Counted from the stretch's first letter, positions 39,290 to 52,239 are shown. The stretch: 64,000 nt of DNA from Chrysomallon squamiferum (GCA_012295275.1 CM022669.1:12850172-12914171); one strand, 5' to 3'. The notes: generated by a model not told the origin, from the sequence alone. Made by a program: numbers and translations.

Positions 39290-39570
39290 TGTGGGAAATA
39301 GTAGTACAAGTAGTAGTAGTAGTAGTTGTGGTATTTGTAGTAGAAAGAGTCACAGTAGTAGTAGTACTGTCATCAGCAGTTAGAATAATCGTTTTTGTTT
39401 TCATTATTTTAGCAGTACAGTACTAGTAGCAATGGTAGCATTAGCAGCAACTGTGGTGACCATAGTTGTATAATATTAGTTGTAGTATCTGTAGTTGCTG
39501 TTGTAGTAAGAGCAGCAACAGCAGCAGTAACAATATCAGTAGTAGTTGTGACAACAACAACACTAGCAAA
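39290..39570. repeat. Degenerate AGT/AGC trinucleotide region
   Basis: AGTAGTAGT units at 39308-39370 and looser GTAGTT/AGCAGC units to 39565. The threonine-rich minus frame is an artefact. Confidence 0.8.
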
Positions 39571-39639
39571 GACGTTTAATAGTAAGAGTGGCCACATGAT
39601 CGGCCGAAAGAACAAAAACAGCAATAAACAAAAAAACAA

Positions 39640-39740
39640 CAAAAAAAAATCCCTGAAAAAAACAAAAAAAAAACCCCTGAAAAAAACAAAAAAAAAACCC
39701 TGAAAAAACAACAACAAAAAACCCTGAAAAAAAAACAAAA
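39640..39740. repeat. 24-bp tandem repeat, CCCTG plus A-rich spacer (4 copies)
   Basis: CCCTGAAAAAAACAAAAAAA recurs with CCCTG at about 39651, 39675, 39698 and 39723, a period near 24 bp. Confidence 0.85.
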
Positions 39741-40590
39741 AAACAAACAATTAGATAAATACACACCCATATATAAGTCTAGTCTCTAATCATATTCAAC
39801 TCCCACTGAAATTATTAAATCCATTCACAAACACACACACAAGAAAAAAACAAGAAGAAAAAAAAAGAAGAATCAAAATTATCACCAAACCATAAAAAAT
39901 CGAAACCGCAAACTATCATCGTAACTAATCGCTCTCTATCATGCAAAAATAAATAAAATGCTTTTTTTTTTTTTTTTTTTTTTTCTCTGTCCGTGAAAAG
40001 AAGATAATGAATAAAATCAGCAAAAGAAGATCGATGAATGAAAGACGATCTGAAATGAAGTACAGTGGTGATACGTCAGCAGAAAATGAAGAACCACTAA
40101 CGAATATCCGTGCTTAAAAAACATACGTTTTCACTGATACGGGGCGTCGAGAGAGCAAAGAAGATGAAACAAATACATACAAGAAAAACAAAAAAACAAC
40201 GTCTCTGGGAATTGCATTTTGGCCGAGTGATCGCTGAAAATAGTCAATTTTTGCCAGAGAAATCGAATGATGTTGGAATAATTCCGCTGAGCTGGCTGTT
40301 ATTACAGAAGTGATAATGTTCTTCTTCTTCTTCTTCTGCTTCTTGTTCTGATTCGTAACAAGTTCTTAATCGATCTTCCATCTTGTTTATAGCCACGAGA
40401 GTTAGAAATCGCTTTCCACTCGATATAGGCAGTAATATAAACCAAGTGAGAGAAAAAATGTAAAAAAAAAAAAAAAAAAGACTATTTAGAAAAAGAAATG
40501 AGAAATATGGAGAAAGGAAAAAACATTAAGAAGGTAGATAAAAATATAAATTAATACGTCCAAAAAAAAAAATAGAAAAAAAATGGAGTT

Positions 40591-40595
<5 letters not shown>
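39741..40595. other. A-rich sequence, no gene seen
   Basis: T-run at 39962-39984, CTT units at 40320-40345, A-run at about 40460-40479. No supported exon. Confidence 0.4.
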
Positions 40596-40635
<40 letters not shown>

Positions 40636-40637
40636 AA
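40596..40637. repeat. (GA)n with a G-run
   Basis: About sixteen GA units ending in a run of nine G. Confidence 0.92.
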
Positions 40638-40753
40638 GACAGAAGAAATATATTGAAAAAAAAACCCAGCACGGCAGGGATATATGGAGAAGTGGCGAGA
40701 AAAAAATGCATTTTAAAAACCTTTAAAAACAGTTTACAAGAAAAAAACCAAGA

Positions 40754-40902
<149 letters not shown>

Positions 40903-41635
40903 TGAAAAAGTTAGGTTTCTAAAGAAAAAAAAAGTACTTATTAAAAAAGATAAATGAAATGAAAATAAATAAACTGAAACGACTGTAAAGAACGTAGATC
41001 TTTCAATGACCTTCAACGTGGTTTTAATGACTTCTTGGTGCCGCTGTCAAACACGGCTTCGTCTGTGGAGAGTATTAATGTCCTTGGGTCAAGATAGGCT
41101 CGCAAGACGAGTTGTATTAACACGAAATCATGTCAACTAAAATATTAACATGTTGTACAGTTTGGTGATTTTTTAATGATAGTTATCATCGATCTGTGAA
41201 CACCGAAAAGGACTCGGCAATAAAATATATATATTTTTCTTTGATCTTTCAGATTAAGCGTTGATGGCATGATCATCATTTGAGCCAAGTCTCTGGAGGT
41301 TTATGTGGAGAAAAAATAAAATAATATTGTATTACAGCGAAGCAGATTTGAAAATAATAACATTCGGTATGAATATCACAGTCTGCAACTGGAGTGGGGT
41401 AGAGGGGGGATTGTCGCATTTTATAATTGTCTTACTATTCATTACTATTATTATTATTATTATTTCGTTCAGTTTTGAATGTAGCTCGAGACAAAGAAAT
41501 AAATGGATAGAAAACATATTAAGTTCTTTATTTATCGTCAGATCTTTGCGTTAAGCCACATGTATAACTATCACAATATCATATCTGTTCATAAGGAGTA
41601 TTTAAGAGATGGGTGACTAAATATGCGCGCGTTTG
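40903..41635. other. Unique sequence, no gene seen
   Basis: 41005-41130 is mixed in composition (CAATGACCTTCAACGTGG, GCCGCTGTCAAACACGGC) and may be regulatory. The rest is AT-rich with a short ATT array at 41450-41467. Confidence 0.35.
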
Positions 41636-41735
41636 TCTATGTGTGTACATACGTACGTATGCATGCATGCCTGTATGTGTGTATGTATGTATGTACGTAT
41701 GTATTTATGTATGTATGTAAGGATGTTTATATGTA
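41636..41735. repeat. TGTA/TACG degenerate array
   Basis: GTATGTATG and TACGTACG units over 100 bp. Confidence 0.85.
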
Positions 41736-41997
41736 TTTATTTTTTGTTCAATGAGAAATCTATTTTCAACTTTCTATTCAAATAAACTGACTTTACTTTT
41801 CAGACAGTATTCTTTTGTAGATAAAAACGAATGATTTGTTATCAAAGTTATTTAGCAATAACTAACACAGTTTTTTAAAACGTCAGCGGTTGTTAAATGC
41901 CAGGGGATATATGACTTCATATATGACAGGGTTTACAGAATCTTGAATCGATTAACAGCATAACATGTACAACATTCGAATTCTACGACAGATAAAT

Positions 41998-42028
<31 letters not shown>

Positions 42029-42877
42029 GAAAATAAGAATTAAAATAATATATATTGATATATCGATGTATAAAATTACGATAATAAATTGAGTGCGAAC
42101 AGCGAAATGTTATCGCTTTTAACTGTTATTCTGTTTGAATTATATATTGTTTATGTTAGTTTTAATTTGCTTTTTATTGCATCGGAATAATATTTATTTG
42201 TGCATGGTTTCGAATAACACAATTATTTTAATTAAGTATTCAGTATAAAGGATTAGTACGTCATTTCACGAAATATAATTATGATGTTCTTTATTTGCAA
42301 TTACATTAATGTTATTTACATCAAAATAAAATAAAATTTCGACAGCACTCTACTTTTATAATACTTGTCGTTTACGATGTAAGATTTTTTTTTGTTATGA
42401 CAGTCATCAAATAGTTGTTAAGATGGAAAATAACGATAAACGGCAAAAAATCCAATTTAACTGTGATACATATCTGTTTTAATGCCGTACCGTTCTTTTA
42501 AGTTACAGAATCGGACGTATTTCTGTTTGATCAAAACGTTCTTCTGCTGCAGTTGTTAGACTGTTTGTGCAAAAAAAAGCCTAAGTTCAGTATTACCTTG
42601 CCAAGATACAATCTGTACTTTAAAGGAAAAGGAGAACGTCAAAGAGTAAAATAAACATTTCTGATCGTCGGTGGTTTGATCCAAGAAACAACAGTTGTTT
42701 TTTCGTAAGTGTATAAATGTATTGGAAGTTAAGATGTATCAGTTAATCGGAAAGCGAATTTTCTTTTTCATGTGTGTGATCACACAAGTTTAGGACAGAA
42801 ATCATAAAATTATTATCATCGTCATGCTTCTCTTAGTCATCATCGTCAAAATAATAATCTCTTTCGGTCACTGTCTA
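41736..42877. other. AT-rich unique sequence, no gene seen
   Basis: No open frame or motif that I can support. Confidence 0.45.
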
Positions 42878-43047
42878 TCAGCCTATCTTTCTGTCAGTCT
42901 GTCTGTCTGTCTGTCTGTCTGTGTGTCTCTTTGTCTGTCTGTCTATCTGTCTATCTAACTATGTGTATATCTGTCTCTCTCTCTCGCTCTGACTCTCTGT
43001 CTGTCTATCTGTCTCTGTTTCTCTCTGTGTGTCTATCTGTCTGTCCA

Positions 43048-43081
<34 letters not shown>

Positions 43082-43240
43082 CTTATCTCTCTGTCTCTCT
43101 TTCTCTGTCTATCTGTCTGTCTATCCTTATCTCTCTGTCTCTCTCTCTCGCTCTGACTCTCTGTCTGTCTGTCTATCTGTCTCTCTCTGTCTCTCTCTCA
43201 CTCTGTCTATCTGTCTGTCTGTCTATCCTTATCTGTCTTT
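42878..43240. repeat. GTCT/ATCT array with higher-order period
   Basis: A 360-bp pyrimidine-rich tetranucleotide array. CTCTCTCGCTCTGACTCTCT occurs near 42976 and again near 43143. CTATCCTTATCT occurs near 43078, 43121 and 43223. Segments of the array have therefore been copied as blocks of about 45-165 bp as well as by single-unit slippage. Confidence 0.88.
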
Positions 43241-43357
43241 CGCACAACATTCCATGATGCCTGAAATAGGAGCCAGACGTGACGTTTTAGATCCGCATAA
43301 AAACATCGACACAGCTGCAATAAAACAGAAAGAAGAAACAAAATGATTCGCGCAATC

Positions 43358-43453
43358 ATGCAAATCAGGAACAATCATTTCGTCGTTTTCATTTTTCCGG
43401 TTTAATGTACAGACATCACAGATCAGCGGATTACGCCGACATTACATGCAAAT
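43358..43453 (+). promoter_or_regulatory. Pair of POU octamers ATGCAAAT
   Basis: Perfect octamers lie at 43358-43365 and 43446-43453, 88 bp apart. The first is followed by AACAATC, a Sox-type core. Two exact octamers this close in the same orientation are unlikely to be chance, but no known enhancer is recognised. Confidence 0.4.
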
Positions 43454-43517
43454 GTACGTCATAGGACTTTTGTGTAATTCAGAGATTTTCTTTTTATTTA
43501 GTGCACAAGTCAGGTTC

Positions 43518-43570
43518 AGCTCTGACTGCAATAAGCTCAGGCTACAGTAAGCTCTGACTGCAACAAGCTC
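43518..43570. repeat. Direct repeat of 21 bp at 32-bp spacing
   Basis: AGCTCTGACTGCAATAAGCT plus C (43518-43538) recurs at 43550-43570 with one T to C change, separated by AGGCTACAGTA. It lies in a repeat-poor island containing two POU octamers. Confidence 0.8.
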
Positions 43571-43739
43571 GATAGCGCCAGACTCTGTTAATGATTTTGG
43601 AATACGTCAGAGCAGTATTTCACAGCTTATCACTATATCACCTGTCCGAATAAAGCTAGTGTCGTCGTATTTTATCTAATTTGCAGTTGGTTATTTGCAA
43701 AAAGTTCCACCGAACCATATGTAACTGCTTTATATATAA

Positions 43740-43890
43740 ATACACACATACACACACACACACACACACACATACATAAAGACAGACATACGCACATAAA
43801 CATGTACATACATACATACATACATACATATATACATTCATTTATACATGCATACATATATACACACATACTTAAACACACACTACACAA

Positions 43891-43928
<38 letters not shown>

Positions 43929-43935
43929 GTATATA
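43740..43935. repeat. CA and ACAT array
   Basis: CA units at 43741-43772, CATA units at 43803-43860, CA units at 43891-43917 and TA units to 43935. Confidence 0.92.
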
Positions 43936-45659
43936 TACATATACCTACATGCGTATTATATACAAAGACATGTAAATACATGAAAATACATGCATACATA
44001 CAAATATTCATGCTTAAACAAGTACGTTACATATTATTTATTCGTGCTGCATAAAAAACAATGCATTTGTCTTTCTATAAGCATTACCACAGATTCAAAG
44101 ATTCATACTACAAAAAATACCTTGAACTCCCACATGGAAAAGAAAAATTTCAAGCAAATCCTTCAGGATAACTGTACACAATTAGTCAATAAAATGAAGG
44201 GTCTTCGTTTTATTTCTTGATACTCATAACACAGAAAACACATTAAAAGAAAGAAGAAACGAATTAAACGAAAGAAAAAAAAAATCCATTTGTGATTACT
44301 ATTCTTTGAAAAACGTTCTTTGTTATGACCTACAGATGAATGATTTAATGCCATTTTGAGAATTAAAAGGACGAAGCGTTGTCTGAGCTGTAAAAACGTG
44401 ATCACTTAGTCACGTTTTGCTACGTTTGTGCTGACACGTTCTCGAACTCAAAACAAAAACTTCACAAGAACTTCAGCTGGAACCAAGTAATGGTGTTCTG
44501 AAGACCGCTGACATGTCTCTTTTTGATATCGAATAATGTATTCGATTGAAGAGTGACGCAAATTCCAAACTTTTATCATACTGATGAAAAACATTACCAT
44601 GCTTGTGTTATTCTTTAAAACGATAAACATGAAACTATTGGGTTTTTTTTTTTTTTTTTTTTTTTGCCCATATTGTCTTATTTGGACTTGTAGAGGAAAA
44701 AAGAATAGATAGGATCACAACAAAAATAAATAAAAAAAAATAAATAAAAAAATAATCCTTCAGACTTTTATCAGCATTTTAAAAATAAAAATACGTCAGT
44801 AATTAATTCTGAAGACTAAAATATCTTGCAGTTAGATTTGAAGTCAGAATTCATGCTGTTTTAAGGTTCTTTGATTATTAATTTTTAAAAAACGAAACAA
44901 AGGAAAAAAATAACTCTTAAAAGCGGAATCCATGCCGCTCTAAAGGTTTTGAATTTTAAAATATGATTTCTGTAACTTAACACGACATTCAAAACTTAGT
45001 TCTTCATGCCATAAAGTCAATAATAAAGATGAAAAGGAAAACGTATTCTGAGTGTTTGTACTGCTAATTCAATACACAGAGTTGTTCTGTATAAGGTTCT
45101 GGAACCAATGAAAGCAGTATTTCTTCATTATATCCAACAAATATAATTAGTCGTATTACCTAATATGATTTTCAGTATGTCTAAATAGTAAATTATGGCT
45201 ACACATGTTTTTTGTTTTTTTTTCTAATATCACGCGCTAAGAAAACAATGAGATTTAAGTCTTTGTTACAGTTATGATTTCCTACTTCTGTTCAGTTATG
45301 CTTAACTTATATCAATCTTTATCTGAGTTATCTCGACCAGCTAAAAACATTCCTATGTTATCTCTTAATTCTCTAAGCTCTTTCGTGAAAAGAAATGGTT
45401 TCCAAGTCTTGCCGGTTTAAATGCATCAAATTTCGGTGATTTCCATTCCATCCAGTACTGTAGAAATGCCCGTCTACGTGTTTTCTATCGCGAGACGCAT
45501 ACAATGGCCCCAGTTATTGACCATAGACTACTGGTTACATTAACCAAAGGTTTGATGCCATAATTATACCTAGATTTTATTATGGAAAATACTTCATACT
45601 TCTTTTGTTATTTTTTTCCCTTCTGTTTTTGTTGTTTTGCTGTGTTTAATATCCTACAT

Positions 45660-45693
<34 letters not shown>

Positions 45694-46573
45694 AAAAAAA
45701 CCAAACACATTATGTTTCTTAAACTCTTAATAAAATCTTCTCCATGTGTGTGTGTGTGGCTAGGTGTGAAACAGGTAATAAGATTTTTATACAGTTCTGA
45801 TATTTATCAATGTCATATCGTTTTGGCACCGGAACGTGTTCAAATGTAGGTCCACGTCGTCGTGTTTGGCAGACGTCGGCAACGTGTTTAGATACGACAA
45901 CAAAAATGAGTTAAAATAAATAAACTGCCAACATGGTTTACCGAATCAGACCAAGAAACAAACCCAAAGCTCAGATCAGACATTGGAAAATGAAAGTCGA
46001 CTAACAGCGCGATATTAAAATGTTACGACAGTTTGCCTTTGTGTTTCATTTGTTTTCTTATTTTCTTTTTATTCTCATTTTATTATTATTATTGTGTCTT
46101 ATCAGCGCGAAATTAAACTTTGACCATGGTTTTCCTTTGTATTTCATGTGTTTTCTTGTTTCTTTTTTATTGTTATTTTTTTTTGTTTTATTATTTTATC
46201 TTCCTTGTCGGAGTGTTTCCATTGTCTGTTATTGCTTCTCTCTGATTCATTTTGGAAAACAATTTCGTTTTTGTTCTGTAACTGTTATAAAGGGAAGTTC
46301 AGTCTGGTACAAGATAAAAATCTATACCTGTCTTTTCTGAACTGTTGTATTTATTGTTCTGTTTATCATACAGACAGTATTATTCAGAAATAACTGGTAG
46401 TATTCTTAAATAGATTACATACCTGAATTAATTTATATTTCATTAATTTGTATCTGGATTGATCGATTGATAGTGAGTGTTGTTGAAATAAATTTTTTGT
46501 TATTATTAATATTTTAGAGATAATAGCAAATAGGATAAAGGTAACACTTTATTTAAAAGAAATAATTTGCATA
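43936..46573. other. AT-rich sequence, no gene seen
   Basis: T-run at 44642-44665 and A32 at 45661-45692. The part 45370-45550 is slightly more mixed. Frames at 46020-46393 are hydrophobic by AT composition only. Confidence 0.4.
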
Positions 46574-46576
46574 GTT

Positions 46577-46673
<97 letters not shown>

Positions 46674-46674
46674 T
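46574..46674. repeat. (TTTA)n then (TTA)n microsatellite
   Basis: About eighteen TTTA units followed by TTA units. Confidence 0.95.
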
Positions 46675-47519
46675 TATTTTGTTTGTTTCTCTTTTGTCTG
46701 GTTAGATTATTTTAGTTTTCATTCGTTATTTTATTTATTTATTTATCTATCTCTGTCTGACTATCTATCTGTCTATCTATCTCTGTATTTATTTATATTG
46801 CAAACCATTTGTTTCTGTTTTATGTTTATCTTATGCTATGCTATGATGTGATATGCAATGCTATACGATATTATTTATCAGTGCATTTACTACGAGAGAG
46901 AGAGGAAGGAAAAACAAAAAAGAAACACAAAATGTAAAACGTTCAATTTTCTTCTGCATTAGTGTTTTAGAAAGTTCACATTTACGACTGCATTATCTGG
47001 TCAGCGAACGGGTTTGACATTTCTTGTGAACAAAAACTATAAACTGAAACCTTAATGAATCTCGTACTGAAGCCTTTGAGAGTTTCACGTTATTTCTATA
47101 ATTCAGTTAAGCTTCAAACTGAAACTGTAAAACATCCATTCCGGGAAGTGAGAACCATTTCAGCGTAAATGACCTTAAATGGTTTGTTGACTTTTTTTTT
47201 CTTTTCTTTTTTTTTTCTTTTTCTTTGCTACTTATAGCCTACAGAAGCAACGTCATAAAAATCTCATGAATATTAATGAGGAAATGAAATCGCAACTTTT
47301 CTAATCAGGAGTGTTTGCCGATAAAAATCACGAAAATAACCATAGTATGAAACATTATTATTGAATTTCAAAAAAACAAAAAAAAAAAAAAAAAAAACAA
47401 AGGAAAGAAAAACAACATAAGAAAGAAAAAAACAACAACAACAACATGAAAATAAAACTAAAACGTGTGCTACATCGCTTTTAAATATACCCATAACAAT
47501 TAACGTTGCTTCGCATAAC
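46675..47519. other. AT-rich sequence, no gene seen
   Basis: Short TTTA and CTAT/CTGT units at 46727-46795, TATGC words at 46830-46850, A-run at about 47379-47397. Confidence 0.45.
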
Positions 47520-47860
47520 CTTTTAAACGTTACAAACGTAACTATGAACTAACAGATCAAACACAGCCAGTCCCAGAAGAGACAGAACGCCGAGTTCTAA
47601 TTAACTTTACGTCTGTGATCTTTTGTTGTTGCTTCATCCTTGATGAAATGCTAACATTTTCATACGACACCCACCTCACGTTTCAGAGGGAAAAACACGA
47701 ACATCTCTGATTACTGACAGTCGTTCAGGACAGAAGGTGTAGGTGGACTGAAGTCTCTGGTGATGGATAGTTTCAGATTCTGACTAGGCAAATCTCTTGT
47801 TAAATCACACTTGCGTTCACTTGAGAAGTTAATTGTCCTGTTCTGCTACTTCATTAGTTC
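47520..47860. other. Repeat-poor unique block
   Basis: Mixed composition with no open frame, lying between an A-rich run and the CAGT array. Includes AACGCCGAGTTCTAATTAAC and CACCTCACGTTTCAGAGG. Nothing diagnostic. Confidence 0.25.
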
Positions 47861-47919
47861 GTTAGTTAGTCGCTCAGTACTTCAGTAAGTAAAGTGATCA
47901 GTCAAAGTCGGTCGGTATT

Positions 47920-48400
47920 ATAACATCAGTAAATCAGTCAGTTGGTCAAACAGTCAGTCAGTCAGATAGTCAGTCAAACAGTCAATCAGATATAGTCAAA
48001 CAGTCAAACAGTCAATCAGATAGAGTCAGTCAAATAGTCAATCAAATGGAGTCAAACAGTCAAACAATCAATAAGATAGTGAGAGTCAAACAGTCAATAA
48101 GACAGAGTCAGTCAAACAGTCAATCAGATGTAGTCAAACAGTCAAACAGTCAATAAGATAGAGTCAAACAGTCAGACAGTCAAACAGTCAGTCAGTCACC
48201 CAGTCAGGGAATCAATCAGTCAGTCAAACGTACGATCTGTGATTCGTTCATTCAGTGAGTTAGTCATTCGAACACGCGGACAGACGCAGACTCGGAGAAT
48301 GAGTTAGTAAGTCACTGGTTTACTCAGTCAGACAAACTGACAATCAGTCAGTCAATCAATCAGTTACTGAAAAAAAAAAAAAAAAGTTGTCAGTCAGACA
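47920..48400. repeat. Degenerate CAGT/CAAT tandem array
   Basis: Runs of CAGTCAGTCAAACAGTCAAT are interleaved with CAGATAGAGT-type spacers. The basic period is 4 bp, with a looser 20-30-bp higher-order spacing in which CAATCAGATAGAGT recurs several times. Interrupted by a unique stretch near 48225-48310 and an A-run at 48369-48385. Confidence 0.85.
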
Positions 48401-48523
48401 GACACAGGAATACAGGCACTGACATATCTGCCTCTATGAACATCCATTTCTTAAAACAAAGCACACAATTTCAGAACAAAAGTTGTTTAGATCATTTAAA
48501 ACTATCATTAATTTAATTTATTT

Positions 48524-48524
<1 letters not shown>

Positions 48525-48579
<55 letters not shown>

Positions 48580-48600
48580 TTTTTTTTTTTTTTTTTTTTT
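48525..48600. repeat. (ATT)n then poly(T)
   Basis: About seventeen ATT units continuing into T-run 48578-48600. Confidence 0.95.
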
Positions 48601-48759
48601 ATAAACTAAATCTGAATCTCAAAGAAAATTAAATTTAACTACGGATTATTTCTGAGAACTAATTGTTGCTATTATCTTTGTTATTACGGTTATCATCGTC
48701 ATTATTATTAGTACTGCGGTGTTTGATTCTTCATCTTATTATTATTTTTTTTGTTGTAT

Positions 48760-48787
48760 AATAATAATAAGAAGAAGAATAAGAATA

Positions 48788-48846
<59 letters not shown>

Positions 48847-48862
48847 CATCATCATCATTATT
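48760..48862. repeat. AAT/AAG then (ATT)n/(ATC)n array
   Basis: ATAATAATAAGAAGAAG then about twenty-one ATT units and ATC units. Confidence 0.93.
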
Positions 48863-49035
48863 TAGAAGATGCAACAAAATACAAGAAAAGACAAACATGA
48901 ATGACATTGTTTATTGTTATAATTAAAACCCTGTACATCATGATTCATATAAACATGCACATTTTTGTCAAAATACATAATATATAACATATTCATATAT
49001 ACAAACATGCAGATTACAATTTGGGTTTGCTTTTA

Positions 49036-49086
<51 letters not shown>

Positions 49087-49088
49087 AC
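49036..49088. repeat. (AAAT)n microsatellite
   Basis: About thirteen AAAT units. Confidence 0.96.
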
Positions 49089-50091
49089 AAAAAAAACAAG
49101 TACACACACATATATTACGTGACACTGTATCAGTAGACAATTAGTTCATCTTTTAACTGAAAGAATATTCGCACTAAATCCAGGTTTGTTCATCTAAATT
49201 ATGATGATTTGATTAAGCGAGAAATTATCAAAAACAGATAATTAAATGCAACCTTTTAGGTTAAGAGTACCTGCCAGCCATGGATTGTTGGCAATATTCG
49301 CAGAATTAATGAAGTTTTAATGTAAAAATAAAGTAACAGCTAAAAATAAGCGGCAGTAAACTGGAGTTATCATTCATCGTGTTCTGATTTCTTTGTTGTT
49401 GTTTTTTTTTAATTTTAATTTTATTTGCTTTCTTTTTTAACATCCTTTTTTTAACATTACAAATATCTTTATTCCATAATTTACTGCTCATATTTCATAT
49501 TTTCTTTCTTTTAATGAAAAAACTCAAATAAAATAAAATAAAAATAGATGCTCGTTATTTTAAGAAAGCACGGTGCCTTGAAGTCGGGTCCAAACTGTTT
49601 GCTGACAGAATTAATAGCCTTAACTAAATTTTATTTTCTTTCGAGAAAAAAAAAAAACACAACCCAAATAACCTTTATGTTTCATTTCATTCTGTGTTAT
49701 TCTTCAGAAAACCTTAGATCCTGATAATTCGTAAAAGCTATGAAATAATAAAATTATTAAAGCAGGATTTGAAACCGTTTGCCAAAAACGAAATCAGTGT
49801 GCCAAATGAAAAGAGAATTTAACTTAGATTTGACAAGGCTGTTTGTTCACAGACTCTGATTGCAAAATTTAAATATTTGATGAGATTTTGTTCCTGTTAT
49901 TCTCGAGAAAGCTGCAGTTAAGTTAAGGTCAAACTAATTAAATCTGGAAATGAAATAAAGAAACTATTTATGTGCGCTGTTGATATATGTGGAATTTCTT
50001 TCCTAAGACTGAATTTGATTTGTTTGCTGTTGCAAAATGAATTTAACAATAAAATCTGAAACACACACGCACGCACGCATATTCATATAGA
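49089..50091. other. AT-rich unique sequence, no gene seen
   Basis: No supported frame, splice site or repeat beyond short A/T runs. Loosely similar segments around 49560-49660 and 49770-49870 (GTTTGCTGACAG, GTTTGTTCACAG) were not strong enough to call a duplication. Confidence 0.4.
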
Positions 50092-50415
50092 CAATTTGTA
50101 TGTATGTACGAATGCTTATATGTATGTATGTATGTTTGTCTGTGCTGTTGTTACTGCCGTTTTGGGAGGTTGCCTTTGTTTTAGTAGTAGTAGTAGTAGT
50201 AATAGCCGTATGAATGTATGTATATATGTATGTCTGTATGTAAGTATATATGTATATATGTATGTATGTATGTATATAAGTATATATGTATTTATTATGA
50301 ATGTATGTATGCATATATGTATGTATGTATGCATATATGTATGTATGTATGTATATGTATATATGTATTTTGTATGTATGTATGTATGTATGTTGTGTGT
50401 ATGTATGTATGTTTG
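50092..50415. repeat. (TATG)n degenerate array
   Basis: TATG units interrupted by a unique segment (50137-50210) with a short TAG run, then ATGTATGTATAT-type units to 50412. The cysteine/valine/methionine frames are artefacts. Confidence 0.92.
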
Positions 50416-50738
50416 GGACGTTATATATAACAAACCGTTTCTCTAAGAATTTCCAGCACAGACAAATTCAGTGCCACAGAAAGATAGCAAAGCTGTCAGT
50501 AGGTAAACAAGCGAATTTGAAATACTGAACACGATATTTCGATATCTCGAAATTTCAGTCCATGTGTTTCGCGTAAGAGAATGAGATGGACAAGAATCAA
50601 ATGAATAGTGTAATACATATGTTTAATACAGATACACATAGATTATATAGAGAATACATTAGTTACAGGTATGCAAAAACCGCTACGGGAATTTGCAACA
50701 ATGATATATATAAATACAAGGAAATGAAATGAATATGC

Positions 50739-50944
50739 AAATTAATGAATTTGATAAATACTTAAATTAATGCGACTGATGAAATATTTTAAATTAACGC
50801 ATTGATAAAATATTTAAACTGACACACTGAATAGAATATTCAAAATAAGACAATGATAGATTATGTAAATTAACACACTGACGGAATATTAAAATTAACA
50901 CAGTGGCAGAATATTTAAATTAAACACAATGATAGAATATTTAA
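50739..50944. repeat. 25-bp AT-rich minisatellite (about 8 copies)
   Basis: The unit is AAATTAACACACTGATAGAA plus TATTT, repeated from AAATTAATGAATTTGATAAA to AGAATATTTAAATCTGG. Adjacent units differ at several positions and show one- to two-base indels, so the array is old. Confidence 0.88.
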
Positions 50945-51205
50945 ATCTGGTTACGGTAATCTGAAGTCTCGAGAACATACAAGGCAAAATCCAATCATTC
51001 TACATCATAATAAAAATTATGGAGAAACAAATATGTATAGTCATAAATATGCATTGACATGCATATTATTTGTAAATACTAATAATGTTCTTATATGTGC
51101 GTTCATAGTGCAGTACTGTACAAAAACAATAATAATGAAAAAAAAGATGTTCTATGTATTGTTGTTTCGATTATATTGTCTTTACGATTACCGCTGTTTT
51201 CTTTT

Positions 51206-51211
51206 TCTGTT

Positions 51212-51247
<36 letters not shown>

Positions 51248-51350
51248 GTAATAGTAGTAGTAGTAGTAGTTGTAGAAATAATAACCATTATCGTTGTTAT
51301 CGTAATTTTGTTATTATTATTATTGTTGCTGTTGTTGTTGTCGTCGTTGT
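51206..51350. repeat. (TAG)n then (TTG)n trinucleotide array
   Basis: About twelve TAG units, a short interruption, further TAG units, then ATT and GTT units. Confidence 0.9.
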
Positions 51351-51566
51351 TTTCATTGCTATTATGTAAGCATAAAAAGCAGTGTTCTGTCGGTTAGGCT
51401 TTCGTTACCCTGATGTACAAATTGCTTACCCGTACAAATCTTTAAAGCATGCTGCTAGAAAATTATTGACAAAAAAAAAAAAAAAAAAAGAAAAAAAAAA
51501 GATAAAAAAAGGGAAAAAAAGAAAAGATTTATATGCTAAGTTGTAACTTGAGATCGAAGATTTTTG

Positions 51567-51613
<47 letters not shown>
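51567..51613. repeat. (AAT)n microsatellite
   Basis: About fifteen AAT units. Confidence 0.95.
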
Positions 51614-51614
<1 letters not shown>

Positions 51615-52204
51615 GTAATTAAGCATCTCCAGTTTTACGTGAATTGTGAATTATTGCTGTTTTAAATTTAAACTTCTGTCATTATGAATATATCATATTT
51701 TCCTTTTTCATTTAATGTCTTAACTAATATTTTGAAATTATTCAAGAACAGTTTGGCTTTGACATTTTTATCCCTTATTCTGAGTTCCGTGTCTATGTTA
51801 ATCGAAGATCTACGGTTTTGTGTCAGTATTGAGGGGAGGGTTGCGCAAAATTTCGAAGAATTACGACATTAAAAAAACATAATTTTCTTTTAATGTAACT
51901 TTAATAGTTTGCAATATTTGAGTCAAGTTAAGATATGATTAATGAAACATGCTGAAGTAATATTCTTGCTTTTAGTGGCAGGCAAAATGCCATTTACCTA
52001 TTTATTCCCACTCAGATGTCTGGTTTTTTCGATACTCCCGATATCTCTTCGCAAGTAAAGATATATCGAAGTAACATCTGCCTGCCTTCAAACATCTTTA
52101 GAAAAGTGTTTGTGAGCAGGATTTTTTTGTTCTTCAGTCATTTAGAATATGATGTTAATATCTGTTAATTATCATTTAGGTAATTTAGGCTAATTGTTTT
52201 TAAC

Positions 52205-52205
<1 letters not shown>
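51614..52205. other. AT-rich unique sequence, no gene seen
   Basis: Nothing recognised. Confidence 0.4.

Positions 52206-52239
<34 letters not shown>
52206..52239. repeat. (TG)n microsatellite
   Basis: About sixteen TG units. Confidence 0.95.

Noticed and set aside
47920-48400. Regularly spaced repeats, considered as a CRISPR-like array
   Set aside because: Units are short, overlapping degenerate tetramers without unique spacers, in a eukaryotic context.
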